Positions 21,124-33,668 of a DNA stretch of 64,000 nucleotides are shown here, one piece after another. Under the pieces are notes generated by a model. It was given only the letters and a program-made list of their open reading frames with translations. It was not told the origin of the DNA and searched no databases. The translations under genes and the position numbers were made by a program. The stretch comes from Morchella semilibera (lineage: Eukaryota > Ascomycota > Pezizomycetes > Pezizales > Morchellaceae): assembly GCA_009192285.1 (NCBI GenBank), contig CM018607.1, forward strand, positions 867,736 to 931,735, read 5' to 3'. Each line of letters starts with the position of its first letter. Position 1 is the stretch's first letter.

Positions 21124-21359
21124 TAGAGAGGTGAAGACATAGGAGAAAACGAGCACTATATATACAACTATTTCCTAGCATCGATGACCCATACCATAGA
21201 ACCCCATAGAACTCTGAAACTTCCTTATCATGCATACTATTGCCAATACCACTACTTCTATCTTATCGGTACTCAAGCTTCCCTAGCGCTTATATTCCAT
21301 CACATAAACTCCTTCCTAATATATCAACTTACTTTCGACATCAACCGATACTATCTAAC

Positions 21360-21991
21360 TATGACGGAGTGACCTGACGCGAAGTAGAACATGACAATGA
21401 TGACGCAGAAGTGACTCGAGGAGCACAGCTAATGCGACGAGGAGACCGATGAAGACAGAGACAATGCCGGGCAGGCACAAGCACAACCACAGGTGAAGGG
21501 AAAGGCAAAGGTAATGGCACAAGGATACAGAGTAGAGAGAGTGAGGACCGAGTGGACCTTAATGAGAACGATGAAAGGTGCTATAAGTTTTCCTCCTAAA
21601 GAGGACAGAATCGTGGAGATAAGAAACAATAGCTTGAGAATAGGAGTTTATTCCTATGTACCGAGATAACAGGAAGACGAGACAAAGAGAAAAGAAAGAA
21701 AGAACAAAGAAAAACATCTACACCCGTTATTTAACACCTCTCCCCACCAGTCCGCTATAACTCATACATTCGTTCACAGAAACCCATAGAAATCCGTCGC
21801 AACCACATCTCGTATTCCTCCCCACCATTTCGCCAATTCCTATTATCAATCCATCACGTCATTGAACCTCATAGAACCTAATAACGCCATTCCCTCCTCA
21901 TCTCATCCCATCCTCGCTGAAGCTAACTTCATCCGTCGCAACAGCGCTACAACTACCAAACTATCGTGACCGATGACAAGACGCTGAGACA
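21360..21991 (-). mobile_element. Solo LTR-A, 632 bp, TSD CTAAC/CTAAT
   Basis: TATGACGG to GAGACA nested in LTR-C, flanking 5-mers CTAAC (21355-21359) and CTAAT (21992-21996). Confidence 0.88.
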
Positions 21992-22445
21992 CTAATAACC
22001 CTGTTTTGATAGCGTATTAGCGAGAGATAAGGTACAGGGGGTGGAGCTGTAATAGGTAATAAGTTTTGAAGAGGTGCTGGAGAGGGATACGAGGTGTGGT
22101 TGCTGCAGATTTCTACGGGTTGCCATCATTTGATGTGTAAGTTATACTGAACTGGCGGCAGCTTGAGAGAAGTGTTAAAGAGTGGAGATAGATGTTTTCT
22201 TTAATTCATTTCTTCTTTTCCCTTTGTTTCATCTTCCTGTTATCTCACTACATTCAAATATACTCCTGTCTACTAACCCATACTCCACGATTACACTGAA
22301 CTCTTTCCTCGGTAAAATGAGGAAGCCTATCGTATATCTTATCTTTCACATTGAGGTCTATCTGGTCCTCACTCTCCCTACTCTGCACTTCTTTGCTTTT
22401 GCCTTTGTTTTTGTCTTCGCCAGTGCTTGTGCTTGTGCCTGCTCA

Positions 22446-22582
22446 CATCAGCAAGAATTCATTTGTCTATTGATGTCTCCTGAGCCTCAGGAGACTCAAA
22501 AAACTTACAGGAGTCTCAGGAGACTCTCAGGAGACCTGGGAGACTGTTGGGAGACTCCAGTCATAAGTTGAGTTTGCTGATG
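22446..22582 (+). mobile_element. MITE-1, 137 bp, TSD CA
   Basis: Full-length copy with CA on both sides. The LTR-A sequence changes orientation across it. Confidence 0.9.
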
Positions 22583-22773
22583 CAACAGTTCGGTATGACT
22601 CATACATTAGCTTATAGAAATACATAGAAACCTAATGTAACTATACCTCGTATTTCTCCCCACTATCTATATAAATCTCATTACCAATCCTTACTGCAAC
22701 CGAAACTTGTAGCAATAGATGACGATAACCTCACTTTATCTATGTGGCCGAGTAACTAGGAGGTAAGAAGGCG
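22583..22773 (-). mobile_element. LTR-A mosaic fragment
   Basis: U3-side LTR-A sequence (GGTATGACTCATAC onward) running into a second U5 stub (GTGGCCGAGTAAC) that ends at the next MITE. Confidence 0.6.
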
Positions 22774-22910
22774 CATCAGCAAGACTTTATTTGTCTCCTA
22801 ATGTCTCCTGAGTTTCAAGACAGTCAAAAAATATCCAGGAGTCTCAGAGGACTCCCAAGAGACCCGAGAGACTATTGGGAGACTCCAGTCACAAGTTGTG
22901 TTTGCTGATG
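22774..22910 (+). mobile_element. MITE-1, 137 bp, flanks CG and TA
   Basis: Full-length copy. The flanking dinucleotides do not match; the copy at 62649 shows the same two dinucleotides the other way round. Confidence 0.88.
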
Positions 22911-22914
22911 TATT

Positions 22915-23545
22915 TGTCTCAGCATCTTGGCATCGGTCTAGAGAGTTCGGTAGTCGAAGCGTTGCTGTGATTGTTTAGGTATTGTTAAGTGAGGAAGGGG
23001 TGTGCTAAAGAGGGGGTGTCGTCATTGGGTTCTGGGAGGTTCGATGGCGTAATGGATTTGTAATGTAAATAGTAGAGATGGTGGGGAGGAATACGAGATG
23101 TGGCTGCGGCGGATTTCTATAGGTTCCTATGAGCTGATGTAATAGTTATAGTGGACTGGTGAAGGAGAGGTGTTAAAGAGCGGGGATAGATGTTTTCCTT
23201 AGTTTTTTTTTTCTTTCCTCTCTGTCTTGTCTTCCTGTTATATCGATACATAGAAATTTACTCCTATTCTCTAGCTATAGCTCCTCATACCTAAAGATTC
23301 TGATCTCTAAAGAGGAAAGCCATAGTATCCCTCATCGTTCTCGTTGAGGTCCATCCAGTCCTCACTCTCTCTGCCCTACACTCTTGTACCCTTGCTCTTG
23401 CCTTTGCCTTTGCCGGTGCCTGTACTTGTGCCTGTCCGGCATTGTTCCTGTCTTCATTGATCTACTCGTCGCGTAGGCTGTGCTACTCGAGTTCTTCTGC
23501 GTCATCATTGTCATCTTCTTCTTTGCGTCGGGTTTCTCCGTCACA
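22915..23545 (+). mobile_element. LTR-A, 631 bp
   Basis: TGTCTCAGCATC to CTCCGTCACA. Flanking 5-mers GTATT and TCTGC do not match. Confidence 0.85.
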
Positions 23546-24352
23546 TCTGCAAGCTGACTTTCTATTGGAAGTTGGCTATTATCAACGAATTTCTAGATGA
23601 AAGCCAATCCTATCATCAGAAAACCATAAAAACTATATAAATTCCGAATTAAGAGAAAGGATAAACCAGTCACAGTATATTAGGGCGGTCAGATTTGGAC
23701 AGATGAGATATATTTGATTGTTGGGTCATACTATGACTGTAAAAGAGTGATAAGGAGAGAAGAGAAAGTCTGGAAAGATGATTGTGTTGATATAGAAAGG
23801 CGTGGACAAGTACACATAATGTTTTACGAGGCAATAACCTACCAGATTGCTTCTAAAAATAGTTCTTATTATATCTGCAAAACAGAGGCACTACAAAAGA
23901 AAAAAGCTGTAAACGCCTACATGGAAGGTCACAACATCACAGTTGAGTAAGTTGCGGAGGTTTTTTGTCAAATAGCTACAGATTGAAGATGTAATCTTCC
24001 AAAAAGCCAGCAACTTTGTGGACTATATCCAAATCCAGCCAATATCAAAAAAAAAAAATTAAAAAGGAGAAAATAGAATAAAGATCGAATAGATTGCTAT
24101 CAATATTGTGTGAAAGTCTGTAAGCTATTTTTATACCCTTTCTATAACCAAATAGAAAAATCAGCCAAAGAAGGAGAAAGATTACCAATTGCATTAGTAG
24201 AAGATGGTGCAGGAGCTTATCGTAATAAAAACACTATAGAACTCTATCAAAAGAATAATAAGAATATAATTGAGTAGCCGGCTTGTAAGTAGTATTCTAG
24301 ACCCAATCTGCAATCCTTTGTAAACGACAACTAACCATTAAGGCTCAAGCCT

Positions 24353-24460
24353 CATCAGCAAGCTTTACCATTTGTGACTGGAGTCTCCTGAGTCTCCTGA
24401 CAGTGCCTGAGTCTCCTGAGACCCCTGTAATCTCCTGAGACTTGTAAAATCTTACTGATG
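24353..24460 (-). mobile_element. MITE-1 subfamily 2, 108 bp, TSD CT
   Basis: Shares the CATCAGCAA...CTGATG ends and GTCTCCTGAG words but has its own interior (ATTTACCATTTGTGACTGG on one side, CTTGTAAAATCTTACTG on the other). CT on both sides. Confidence 0.88.
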
Positions 24461-24514
24461 CTCTCCAGGTTTTAATATAATTAGAACAGTTTGAAACTTT
24501 ATTAGAAAGAAAAG

Positions 24515-25521
24515 TGTGACGGAGTAGCTAGGCGCAACGTGACAGATGATAATGATGACGTGAGAGAGCTCAAGGAGCACAGCCACTATAACGAGAACAC
24601 TAACGAGGAAGAGAATAGATTCGAGCAGGCGTAAGCGTAGGCACCGGCAGGGGCAAAGGCAAGGGCACAGAACAGGGCAGGGGAAGCGAGTACCAAGTAA
24701 GACCTGAAGCGAGGATCAAAGGGGACTATAAGGTTGCCTTCTGCGAAGGCAAGTTTGAGGACTGGAAACTAAAAGGAAAATCCTCCTGTGCTATTTAACA
24801 CTCTCCTCCACCAGTCCACTATCATGATGACATATACCTTCATCCATAGAATCCTATCGAAAACCTATTACTGCCACACCTTGGATTTCCCCCCATCATG
24901 TCATAGAATACCATAGTGTGACGGAGTAGCCGGATGTAACGTAGCAGATGACAATGATGACGCAAAGTAATTCGGGGAAGACAGCCAGTACTTTGAGGAC
25001 ACTAACGAGGTGGAAAAAAGAGCCGGGCGGGCACAAGCGCAGGCACCGGCAAAGGCAAAGGCGAGAGCAAGAGCAAAGGCACAGAGCGCAGGGCAAAGCA
25101 GGGAAAGCGAGGACTATAGGGTTGCCTGCTGCAAAGGCGAGTTTGGAGAGGAGAAACTATAGCTATAAATAGTAGTATATTCCTATGCACTGAAATAACA
25201 GGAAGACGAGACAGAAAGAAAAGAAAGAAAAGAACTAAAGAAAAAATCCCCCACCACTATTTAACACTCCCCTCCGTCAGTTGGCTATAACCGACACCTT
25301 CATACATAGAAATCCATAGAAACCCATAGCAACTACACTTCGTATTCTTCCCCAACATTTTCTCTAATTATATTACAAATTCATCACGCAATAGAATCAC
25401 ATAGAATCTGATGACGACACCTCCACTTTATCGCATCCCCTTCTCGCTTAACATTCCTTCATTAGTTACATCAGCAGTTTGACGACTGAAGCCTCGAGAC
25501 CAATGCCAAGATGTCGGGATA
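24515..25521 (-). mobile_element. Two LTR-A copies in tandem, the first truncated
   Basis: U5 ends begin at 24515 and 24917; one U3 end closes the pair at 25521. The outermost flanks AAAAG and AAAAT are close, as if a single insertion into the Tc1/mariner fossil was later altered by recombination. Confidence 0.75.
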
Positions 25522-25700
25522 AAAATTAGTAACAGAAGAACTTTTCCTAGTACCAAAGTGGCAGCTAAAAAGGCATGGGAGGAGTAGCTCTATCCTGATA
25601 GAGCAGACAAATCACAATATAGAGAAAACTATAAGAAAGTTGAAGGAATGTGTAAAACAAAATGGAGGCAACTTGTATCCTGGGTAGAAATTATTTATTA

Positions 25701-26150
25701 AGTTTGCCTTATTTCTATAATCAATTTGACAGTCTTTAAGTTGCGTTGTGTTGAGTATTGATGATCCAAGTAGTGGTGGAGTTGATATGTCGCGGACCGT
25801 TGTATCATTTCTCAAAACCTAATTGACGCATGAGTACTATACCTATCCATAGTCAGAGTATACGGTATCATACTCTCTAGTACATTCTCCAACCATAGTT
25901 CCAGGTACCTATCATTTTCCCACTTCCCCTGCCCCATCCCTGTAACTTCGCCTTAGCCGCTGCCTTGCGCTTCCGTCAATACTGGCTGTGCCCCTAGTAG
26001 ACTCGGACCTCGACTATGTCATCATCTTTATCTGTCCCTCGTGTTGTACCAGTTACTCTGTCACACATTACTATACATCACCGTACCATATTAGTATACA
26101 TCTGAACGTTACCTGAACCTCAAAAAATATCAAGAGATTGAGGTAACCTT
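25701..26150. other. Degraded repeat sequence
   Basis: About 25900-26068 resembles the U5 end of LTR-A (CCTTAGCCGCTGCC, GTTACTCTGTCACA). The rest is AT-rich with no recognisable feature. Confidence 0.45.
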
Positions 26151-26690
26151 TCAGATGTCTTTAAGACAGAAAAGGTGAAAGGTAACTTCTGTGTTGCTAC
26201 CAAATATGTGGTTTTTTATGCAATTTACATACTTGTTTTTTCTTGATACAAAGATAGTGTCCTTATATACTTTGACAGAATAGTAGGAAATAGTAGCAAA
26301 CAGAAGCCGTGGGTGCGTGGGGGACTTGTTTTCCTTAGTGTCTGTCAACCCTGACCCTGAACCCGTAGCCCCTACCACAGCTTCATCCCCAATGCTGTTC
26401 ATGACAGGTGCTTCACCCAAACCTACATTTTCACTCTCTAAAGTATCATCTCCCACCTCTCTTTTTTCCTATGATCTGAGCTGGAAAAGTCTGACATCGC
26501 GAGTAGGAAACACACGAAAGTAGCCAGAACGGCTGAGCTCCCTTCTGGATATGCTCGCCCTACGTGCCATAGAGCCGCAAACCTTGGCTGCAGACAACCT
26601 GCATGATGGCGCGCTGAAAGGGGGCAGCATTTGTAGGCATCCAAGGGATACTTGAACTCTGGTGGCCGTACCCACTAATTACTACAGACG
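26151..26690 (-). other. Unrecognised short minus-strand ORFs
   Basis: Just downstream of the dehydrogenase gene, 26469-26675 (alternative start codon) reads ...SMARRASISRRELSRSGYF and 26151-26456 reads a Gly/Ala-rich stretch then PRLLFATISYYSVKVY. They look neither like a repeat in the window nor like a known family. The basic, Ser-rich first frame could be part of a small spliced gene with a mitochondrial leader, but I cannot define exons. Confidence 0.25.
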
Positions 26691-26766
26691 GCAAGAAAGT
26701 GTTGAGAACCTACTATAGTGAAGTTATGCTTTCCCAACTACATACCTATATCTATGTATGAGATTT

Positions 26767-28015
26767 TTAATTTATAGTGTTGTCCTCCTTTCCACCCAGC
26801 CACCTATAAACAACTGAGAAATCTTTACTTCTACAGCGGTCATCTTGCTCAACACTTTCGTACACGGTTCTTGCCTTTTCTCCTAGTTCTAGCCTAGCCC
26901 CGACTTCCGCGGCAGCCTTCATGGCAAGCTTAAGATCCTTCTTCATAAGGGAAACCCCAAACCCTCCCTCAAATCCTCGGGCAGCTGTATCAACAGGGTT
27001 GTTAATTTCACTACTCCAGCATCTTCCTGAGGAAACGTTGATCAAATCTTTCAAAACCGTTTTATCCAAACCTAAACTAATACCAAGGTTCATTGCTTCA
27101 GCGGTTGCTATATTGCTAATCGAAAGGAGGTAGTTATTGGACAATTTGCCCGCCAATCCCGAGCCGGGTGGCCCACAATGTAGCACGCGACTCCCCATCA
27201 GTGACAATAGTGGTGTCACAGATGGTAAGATCGAGGCATGCGATCCAACCATAAATGTCAGTGTGCCAGCCTGAGCTCCCACAACCCCTCCCGAAACCGG
27301 AGCATCTACAAACTCGGCGCGGAAAGAGCAGGCATTACGGACAGCCTTCCCGACCTCAAGAGAGGTCGCGATGTCAATCGTTGAACAATCAACAAATAGC
27401 TTCGATTTAGTTAAGCTAGTATCTGAGTCAGGAGATAGTATCGCACTGAAAACGGACTTGACATGTTGAGGCTCAGGTAACATCGTGATGATTGTTTTCT
27501 ATAATAAACACAGTGTTAGCAAATTCAGGGAAGCTATCTTTTTGAGCTTTAATGGGTAAAAAGATAAACTTGGTGCGACATCAGAGGATTGGCTTTGATG
27601 GATAATAAAGAAATCATGAGGAGAGACTTCAGGACGAAGACCCGACTTAGAGTTGTCATTCATGGAAAATACTCATCACAAGAGACCAGTGAGGGTAGAA
27701 AATAAATATCAAAAAGAGATGATTGAGACTTACACTTCTACTAACAACATCTCTTACGTCTTTTGCTATGGTAGTGTTGCCCTTTAAGGAAAGTTTGGCC
27801 TTCTCCCAAAACCGTTGGGTTTTACCCTGATCGACATCGAAAATCACCAAGGTGTCTTCTGCGGGTAGCTTATTCCGGAGGTTTTCGGCCATTGGGTAGC
27901 CCATTTGTCCTAAACCAATAAATCCCCATGATGTTCGTCGACGGATTGATGTTGAGAAGGAACGGCGAAGAACACGAGGGAGATGATAGAGAAAGGTAGA
28001 ATAGACAGAAGCCAT
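26767..28015 (-). CDS. 3-hydroxyisobutyrate dehydrogenase, mitochondrial
   Basis: Two exons, 27734-28015 and 26767-27498, with a 235-nt intron (donor GTAAGT, acceptor TATAG) in phase 0. The product is 337 residues, normal for the family. Residues 1-28 are Arg/Ser-rich without acids, a mitochondrial presequence. The NAD-binding loop is GFIGLGQMGYPMAENL (31 on). Substrate loop DAPVSGGVVGAQAGTLTF starts at 159, and the catalytic Lys is Lys212 in SGLAGKLSNNYLL. The enzyme oxidises 3-hydroxyisobutyrate to methylmalonate semialdehyde in valine breakdown. The start is the ATG at 28013-28015; an in-frame GTG upstream is not needed. The intron is unusually long for this window. A related beta-hydroxyacid dehydrogenase with another substrate cannot be excluded. 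Confidence 0.9.
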
Positions 28016-28584
28016 GTGTACAAGGGGCGGGCTGATATCCTTGCTGAATAAAAACGAAGGGAGGCCATTGTCGATTGAGGGCACGAATGCTTTATATCTA
28101 TCTCAGCCAGAAGTGGAAGATTATGCGGGGTATAATTAAATTCGCAACTGGGATAGTAATTCCGGTGGACCGAGGGCTTGGCAGATACCAAGAATTCGAT
28201 AACCACTCTTGGCCGCCGAGAACCCCCCCCCAGTTCGACATATAAGCCACGAGTGGCCGGTGAAAGGCGGCCAATGATGGTTGTTGAGTATTTTATGTGA
28301 GGAAAAAAACAGTTATAACAAACAGAAGAAGACCTTTAAAATTCTTCTAAGTCTACCAAGAAGTGTCTTTACTTTAAATCTAACTTTTATTTCTTATCGA
28401 CCCTGCTGCTTCCTAGACTCTTGTTTAGTGAAGTAAGAGCCCCATCATACTTATCTGCTATATAATATATTCAAAAAGAAATCACTGTATTTTCTTGTCT
28501 CTAAAGACAAATGCTTTTAGCGCCGCTTCCTCTTCTAGAATAAAGAGAGGTGGCTATCCCTATTGATACCCATTTGTAAGAGTA
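28016..28584. other. Intergenic upstream of the dehydrogenase gene
   Basis: Presumed promoter region, then AT-rich sequence. A C-run sits at about 28226-28233. I see no gene or repeat copy. Confidence 0.45.
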
Positions 28585-28708
28585 TATCACGGCCCGGCCT
28601 ACTCTACCTCACCTTCCACCAAGGCGCTTTCAAAGCAGGGTTATTGAAAAGTTTGATTAATATCAAAATCAAGTTGAAAGATTAGGAAGGATCTCGAGAG
28701 TCTGAAGG
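28585..28708 (+). mobile_element. LTR-C fragment, U3 start
   Basis: TATCACGGCCCGG followed by the CACCAAGGCGCTTTC and GGGTTATTG words of LTR-C, ending where a MITE-1 begins. Confidence 0.7.
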
Positions 28709-28845
28709 CATCGGCAAGACTTCAATTATCTCCTGATATCTCCTGAGACTCAGGAGATTTAGAAGATATTTAAGAATTTCATAAGACTCTCAGGAGATCC
28801 GGGAGACTGTTGGGAGACTCCAGTCACAAGTTGAGTTTGCTGATT
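28709..28845 (+). mobile_element. MITE-1, diverged
   Basis: CATCGGCAAGACTTC to TTTGCTGATT. Terminal bases are degraded and the target duplication is unclear. Confidence 0.82.
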
Positions 28846-29115
28846 ATTCTTGCACAAAGGAATACTGGAGATGCCCGGTACTTAAAGATCTTTCTCTAGC
28901 CAGTTCCCTATTCACGGACAAGGCTTTAGACTCGTCAGTCTATCCTTTCAAGTTGCTGAATAGATCTCCATCCTATCGGTCAGAAGGTAGGTACACTTGC
29001 AGCTGGTTACGGTCCTCACAGTAGGTACTTTCCCTATCACTGTAACTGCTGGATTCTATCAATAACTCTAAGCCTATAATAAGCCCGGTGAGAACTATTC
29101 TCCTAACCCCTGGTA
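28846..29115. other. Unassigned sequence
   Basis: No coding or repeat match seen. The LTR-C sequence before the MITE does not continue here. Confidence 0.35.
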
Positions 29116-29397
29116 TGTCTTTGTTTTACCCGATACAAAGTAAAGGATAACAATGATGACGTAGGGGAACTTGAGGAGCACAGCCAGCGAAACGAGGACA
29201 TCGGCGAAAACAGGAACAACACCGAGCAGGCACCAGCAAAAGCAAAGGCAAGGACAAAGGCAAAAGGACGTAGGGCAGGGGAAGTGAGGACCGGATGGAC
29301 TTTAATGGTAACAATAAGAGGTACCATAGATTTCCCTTAAAGAGGATAAGGTCTTGGGTGCGAGTATCTAACGGGGAGAAGTCAGGTTAGGAACGGG

Positions 29398-29974
29398 TGT
29401 TACGGAGCAACACGGAGACAACGAGCAAGAGGGCCGAGGTACACAACCGAGGCTGGAGCGAGGACGAAGACGAGGGACGGCGACGAAAGAACCTAACCGA
29501 GAAGCAGAGTTGTAGGGCAGAGGGTCCAAATGGCCTCTCTGACGAAGACGTGGAGACGAAGATACCAGTAGACGATGCGTACTACGGTCATAGACTATGG
29601 ACGAAGCGAGACGAGGCGAGGCGAGGACGAGGCGAAGCTAGACGAAGACGAGATACTATGGAAGACCTTTCAGGTCTTGGCAGCGACTATGGTTATGACG
29701 TAATATATTCAGAACTAGAGACACGAGACGAAACGAAACTAAACCGTAGGGTTGATAACAGGAAGAACACGTAGGAAAAGAAAGAGAAAGAAAAGAACAA
29801 AGGAGAGATCCGTAGCAACGTATATATACCCCTCCTAATCCCTGTACAGTCATGACTCATCACATCGTGTAACGGAAACCTATAGAAACTCCAAGAACCC
29901 AAAAGAAACCTTACACCCGAAAACCTATTCTCTAATATCCTCCTCCTCCGCCAAGTCCGTAGTACGCCGTGATA
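29398..29974 (-). mobile_element. Solo LTR-D variant, 577 bp, TSD ACGGG
   Basis: TGTTACGGAG to CGCCGTGATA, flanked by ACGGG at 29393-29397 and 29975-29979. It is longer than other LTR-D copies, with an extra GACGA-rich section near 29570-29660. Confidence 0.85.
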
Positions 29975-30145
29975 ACGGGGTGGTGTAAATTCAGAGGCAG
30001 AGGCAAGGCGGGGTTAGCTCAAGATATACCAGAGGCGAGACGGGTTCAGGTTCAGGTTCAGGGACGAGACAGGGACAAAAGGGCCGAAGCCAAAGTAATA
30101 TATTGCTGACAGAAAGAAGACGTTGCCTAGAGAGGCAGAAACATA

Positions 30146-30282
30146 CATCAGCAAACTCAACTTGTGACTGTAGTCTCCCAACAGTCTCCCGAGTCTCCTG
30201 AGAGTCTCCTGAGACTCCTGGATATTTCTTGAGTCTCATGAGGCTCAGGAGACATCAGGAGACAAATGAAGTCTTGCTGATG
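30146..30282 (-). mobile_element. MITE-1, 137 bp, TSD TA
   Basis: Full-length inverted copy in LTR-C, TA on both sides. Confidence 0.92.
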
Positions 30283-33200
30283 TAGGAAAGAACGAACACT
30301 ATATATACAACTATACCGTCGCACCGCTGAGTCAGAACTATAGAATCCCATAAAACCTCCCACACTTCCGTACCACCCATACTATTCCCAATACCTATAC
30401 TTCTATCTCAATACTACCTCATCCTTCCTAGCGCTTACATTCTATCACGCGAGCTCCTTCCCAATCCATCATTGTACTTCCGACATCGACCGATACTATG
30501 TAATAACCCTGTTCTGAAGGCGCTTTAGCGGGACTCAAGGTCCAGGAGACGGAGCTGTGATACAGGAGCTATGACTAGGGAATAGGAGTAAATTCCTATG
30601 TACCTACATCAGCAAGATTTTACAAGTCTCAGGAGATTACAGAGGTCTCAGGAGACTCAGGAGACTGTCAGGAGACTCAGGAGATTCCAGTCACAAATTC
30701 TCAAGGAGGGGGTGGCTGCGGGGCTTTGTTCCACAGGGCACGAGTGGTGACGACGATACGACCCAAGTATAAGGGAGGTATGGGGAAGAGATCGAACGGG
30801 CAGCGATAGTCACTAGAGAAGTAGAGACTATAAAGTATATTGAATACTAGTTACAGAAGACGTTGCGTGAAGAGAAAAGAAAGAGAAAGAAAACACAGAA
30901 GTAGGCACCGCTGCCTCCCTTATATACCCAGTATTCCGGAGCCAAGCCTGACTCGTATCCTCACGTAACCCCAACTATGACTCACATCACTGGATAACAG
31001 AAACCCATAGAACCTACTCTGACTCATCCCCGCCTCCGAGCTTACCGTAATCCCATCCCCGCCAATCATTCCAGTCCCCAGAACCTAGCGTATCCATGAA
31101 AGTAGCCCCTCCCTTCAAGCGCGAGCTCCTGCGAGCTTTGATTTCCCCGGGTCCTGGTTTAGCGGGGTAGCGTGCGTGAAACTTGTCAACAGCGGCAGTC
31201 TGTTGATGATAATCGGCAGGTTCCCACGTAGGGTCGGCATACCCTGTCCATTTCACGTAGTACTGAAGTCCTTGCTTCCCATAATGCCTCGAATCCAAAA
31301 CTTCCTCGACCTCAAATTCCTCCTCCTGATCAACAATAATAGGTGGGGGTGGTGGTTGTCTTTGTCCCTGCACAGGGTCGACGGCGGCGAGATCCAACAG
31401 GGAAACATGAAAGACGGGATGCATCTTCATCGAGCCAGGTAGACTTAATCGATAAGCATAGGGCGAGACGATCTCTTGAACGGGGAAGGGTCCCAGTCTT
31501 TTCCAATCGAGCTTCCTAGAATCCCGCCAAGTTTGAATATTTTTTGCTGAAACAAACACCATATCGCCAACTTCGTAACGTGGGGCGGGGGTACGCTTCA
31601 TGTTGACTGACTTCTCTTGTTGATCTTGAGCGGTCCTAAGTTGAGTCCGTAGGTAATTGTGTAATTCCTTCATCTTGCCTGCAAAGTCATGGGCATCGAG
31701 GCTCGGTGGAGTTTTCTCCAATTTCCGGAGATTTGTCGTAAATCGAGGGTGGTAGCCATAGTTGGCAAAAAACGGGGTGGCTTTGGTGGAGGCCGACACC
31801 TGATTATTTGCTGCGAATTCCGCCATCGGCAACCACTTAACCCAGTCATCCTGTTGATATGACACATACCCTCGGAGGTATTGCTCCATCACTGCATTCA
31901 ATCTCTCTGTTTGACCATCCGTCTCCGGGTGAAAGGCTGTTGATATTCTGGCTTCAATTTTCAATTGCTTACAGAGGAATTTCCAGAACTTCGCGGTGAA
32001 TTGAGTTCCCCTGTCGGAAGTGATATGTGTAGGCAGGCCATGTAGTTTCCAAACATGTTGCAAATATAGGTTGGCTAAATCTTCCGCATTAACCGTAGTA
32101 TTGCAGGGCAGGAGGTGGCGCATCTTCGTTAACCGATCCACGACTACCAGTATGGCGTCGTACCCTTCACTCTCCGGTAGACCCGTAACAAAGTCCATAG
32201 CGATCTCTCTCCAGGGTTGTTCCGGTATGGGTAGCGGTCGAAGTACTCCGAACTTCCCATGTGTCGTTGGCTTACTTCGCTGGCAAATATGACAGTTCCG
32301 AATATATTGACCGATATAATCGCGCATGTTTGGCCAATAATAATCCCTGCTAACCAATTCGAACGTTTTCTCTCTACCGGGGCGTCCTGCTGAAGGTGCA
32401 TCATGATATTGCTTCAGAATTTCCAACTTTAGTGGCGCGTGGTTGGGGACATATATGCTTTCGCGGTAGAGAAGGCGGCCATCCACTTCGGTACACTCTG
32501 CCAGAGATATTTCTTTGCAATGTTTCGTATCCGTCTGTCGTAGGTCCAAAATCTTTTGTGGGAATGAGTCAGCTTGGTATCCCTCATCAAATAATTTCTG
32601 TAGGAGGGCGTTCTTTTCAGCGGGTTCATTTGTCAAAGAACCCGCCAACAAACTTAGCTTAAGATCCAAATTTTCCCTCTTCAGAACCATCTGACTCTGA
32701 TGTAGTAACCTTTCATCCCCTTCCTCAGGGAGATCTCCTGATCTCCTAGTTAATGCATCCGGTTTCCCACCTTGTTTCCCTGGCCTGTATTTAATGATAA
32801 AATTGAAGCGTGATAAATATTCAGCCCATCGCACTTGCTTTCTATTAAGTTGTTTGGTTGACATAAAGTATTCAAGGTTTTTGTGGTCGGAAATAACCTC
32901 AATCGGGTGTTTCGCCCCTTCCAACTCGGGTCTCCATTCCTCGAAACATCAGATTATCGCCAATAACTCCTTATCGTAAATTTCATAATTGCACTCCGCA
33001 GGTGTATGCTTTTTGGAGAAGAATGCAACGGGGTGTAGCTTTCCTTGTTCATCATATTGAGAAAGTACGCCGCTGGCAACATAATCCGATGCATCCGTTT
33101 CCACTGTAATTGGTTTTTCAGGGTCGAAGTGAATTAGAATAGGGGCGGTGGTAAAGGCTTCCTTCAATAATTGGAAGGCAGCTTCTGCTTCCGAGGTCCA

Positions 33201-33531
33201 CGCAAAGGAAATATTCTTCTTTGTCAATTTGGTAAGAGGAGAGGCCAACTTAGAAAAGCCAAAAATAAAACGACGATAAAAATTCGCAAACCCTAGAAAG
33301 GCTTGCACGTCCTTAACTGACTTGGGGGTAGTCCATTCTTGTACCGTCGACACCTTGTGAGGATACATGCGGATGCCATTAGGTTCAATAATTAGTCCAA
33401 AATAGGTTGTGCTTTGCGTATGAAACTCGCACTTTTCCGGTTTCAGCAGAATCCTATTCTTCTGTAAGACTCTCAATATAATTTCCACGTGTTGCTCATG
33501 TTCCTCAAGGGAGTTGCTATAGATAAGAATA

Positions 33532-33668
33532 CATCAGCAAGACTTCATTTGTCTCCTGATGTCTCCTGAGCCTCAGGAGACTCAAAAAATCTCCAGGAGT
33601 CTCAGGAGACTCTCAGGAGATCCGGGAGACTGTTGGGAGACTGCAGTCATAAGTTGAGTTTGCTGATG
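33532..33668 (+). mobile_element. MITE-1, 137 bp, TSD TA
   Basis: Full-length copy inside the reverse transcriptase region of G1, TA on both sides. The related Gypsy copy at 56.5 kb lacks it, showing the empty site. Confidence 0.95.

Larger units (their letters stand above)
20843..22054 (-). mobile_element. LTR-C with MITE-1 and LTR-A inside, TSD GATAA/GGTAA
   Basis: Antisense LTR-C from TCTAATAGAG to GTAATA. Flanks GATAA (20838-20842) and GGTAA (22055-22059) differ at one base. Nested inside are MITE-1 at 21016 and LTR-A at 21360. Confidence 0.8.
20705..22445 (+). mobile_element. LTR-A interrupted by LTR-C
   Basis: TGTTCCAGCGCC start; LTR-C sits at 20843-22054. The LTR-A U5 side stops at the MITE at 22446. 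Confidence 0.75.
23546..25700 (+). pseudogene. Second Tc1/mariner transposase fossil, interrupted
   Basis: Plus-strand pieces in order: VWKDDCVDIERRGQVHIMFY (about 23770-23830, the region after the first catalytic Asp), LVEDGAGAYRNKNT (about 24200-24240, the second Asp block), and STKVAAKKAWEE followed by LYPDRADKSQYREN (about 25550-25620, the C-terminal part). A 108-bp MITE at 24353 and LTR-A sequence at 24515-25521 separate the last two. Stops and frame changes are frequent and the sequence is AT-rich. It belongs to a different Tc1/mariner branch from the 5.8-12.7 kb fossil: the second-Asp motif is VEDGA rather than MQDNA. Confidence 0.75.
29365..30562 (-). mobile_element. LTR-C with LTR-D and MITE-1 inside
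   Basis: Antisense LTR-C, TCTAACGGGG to GGAGCTGTGATA. LTR-D sits at 29398-29974 and MITE-1 at 30146-30282. A GGTTCA hexamer run lies at about 30039-30063. Confidence 0.8.
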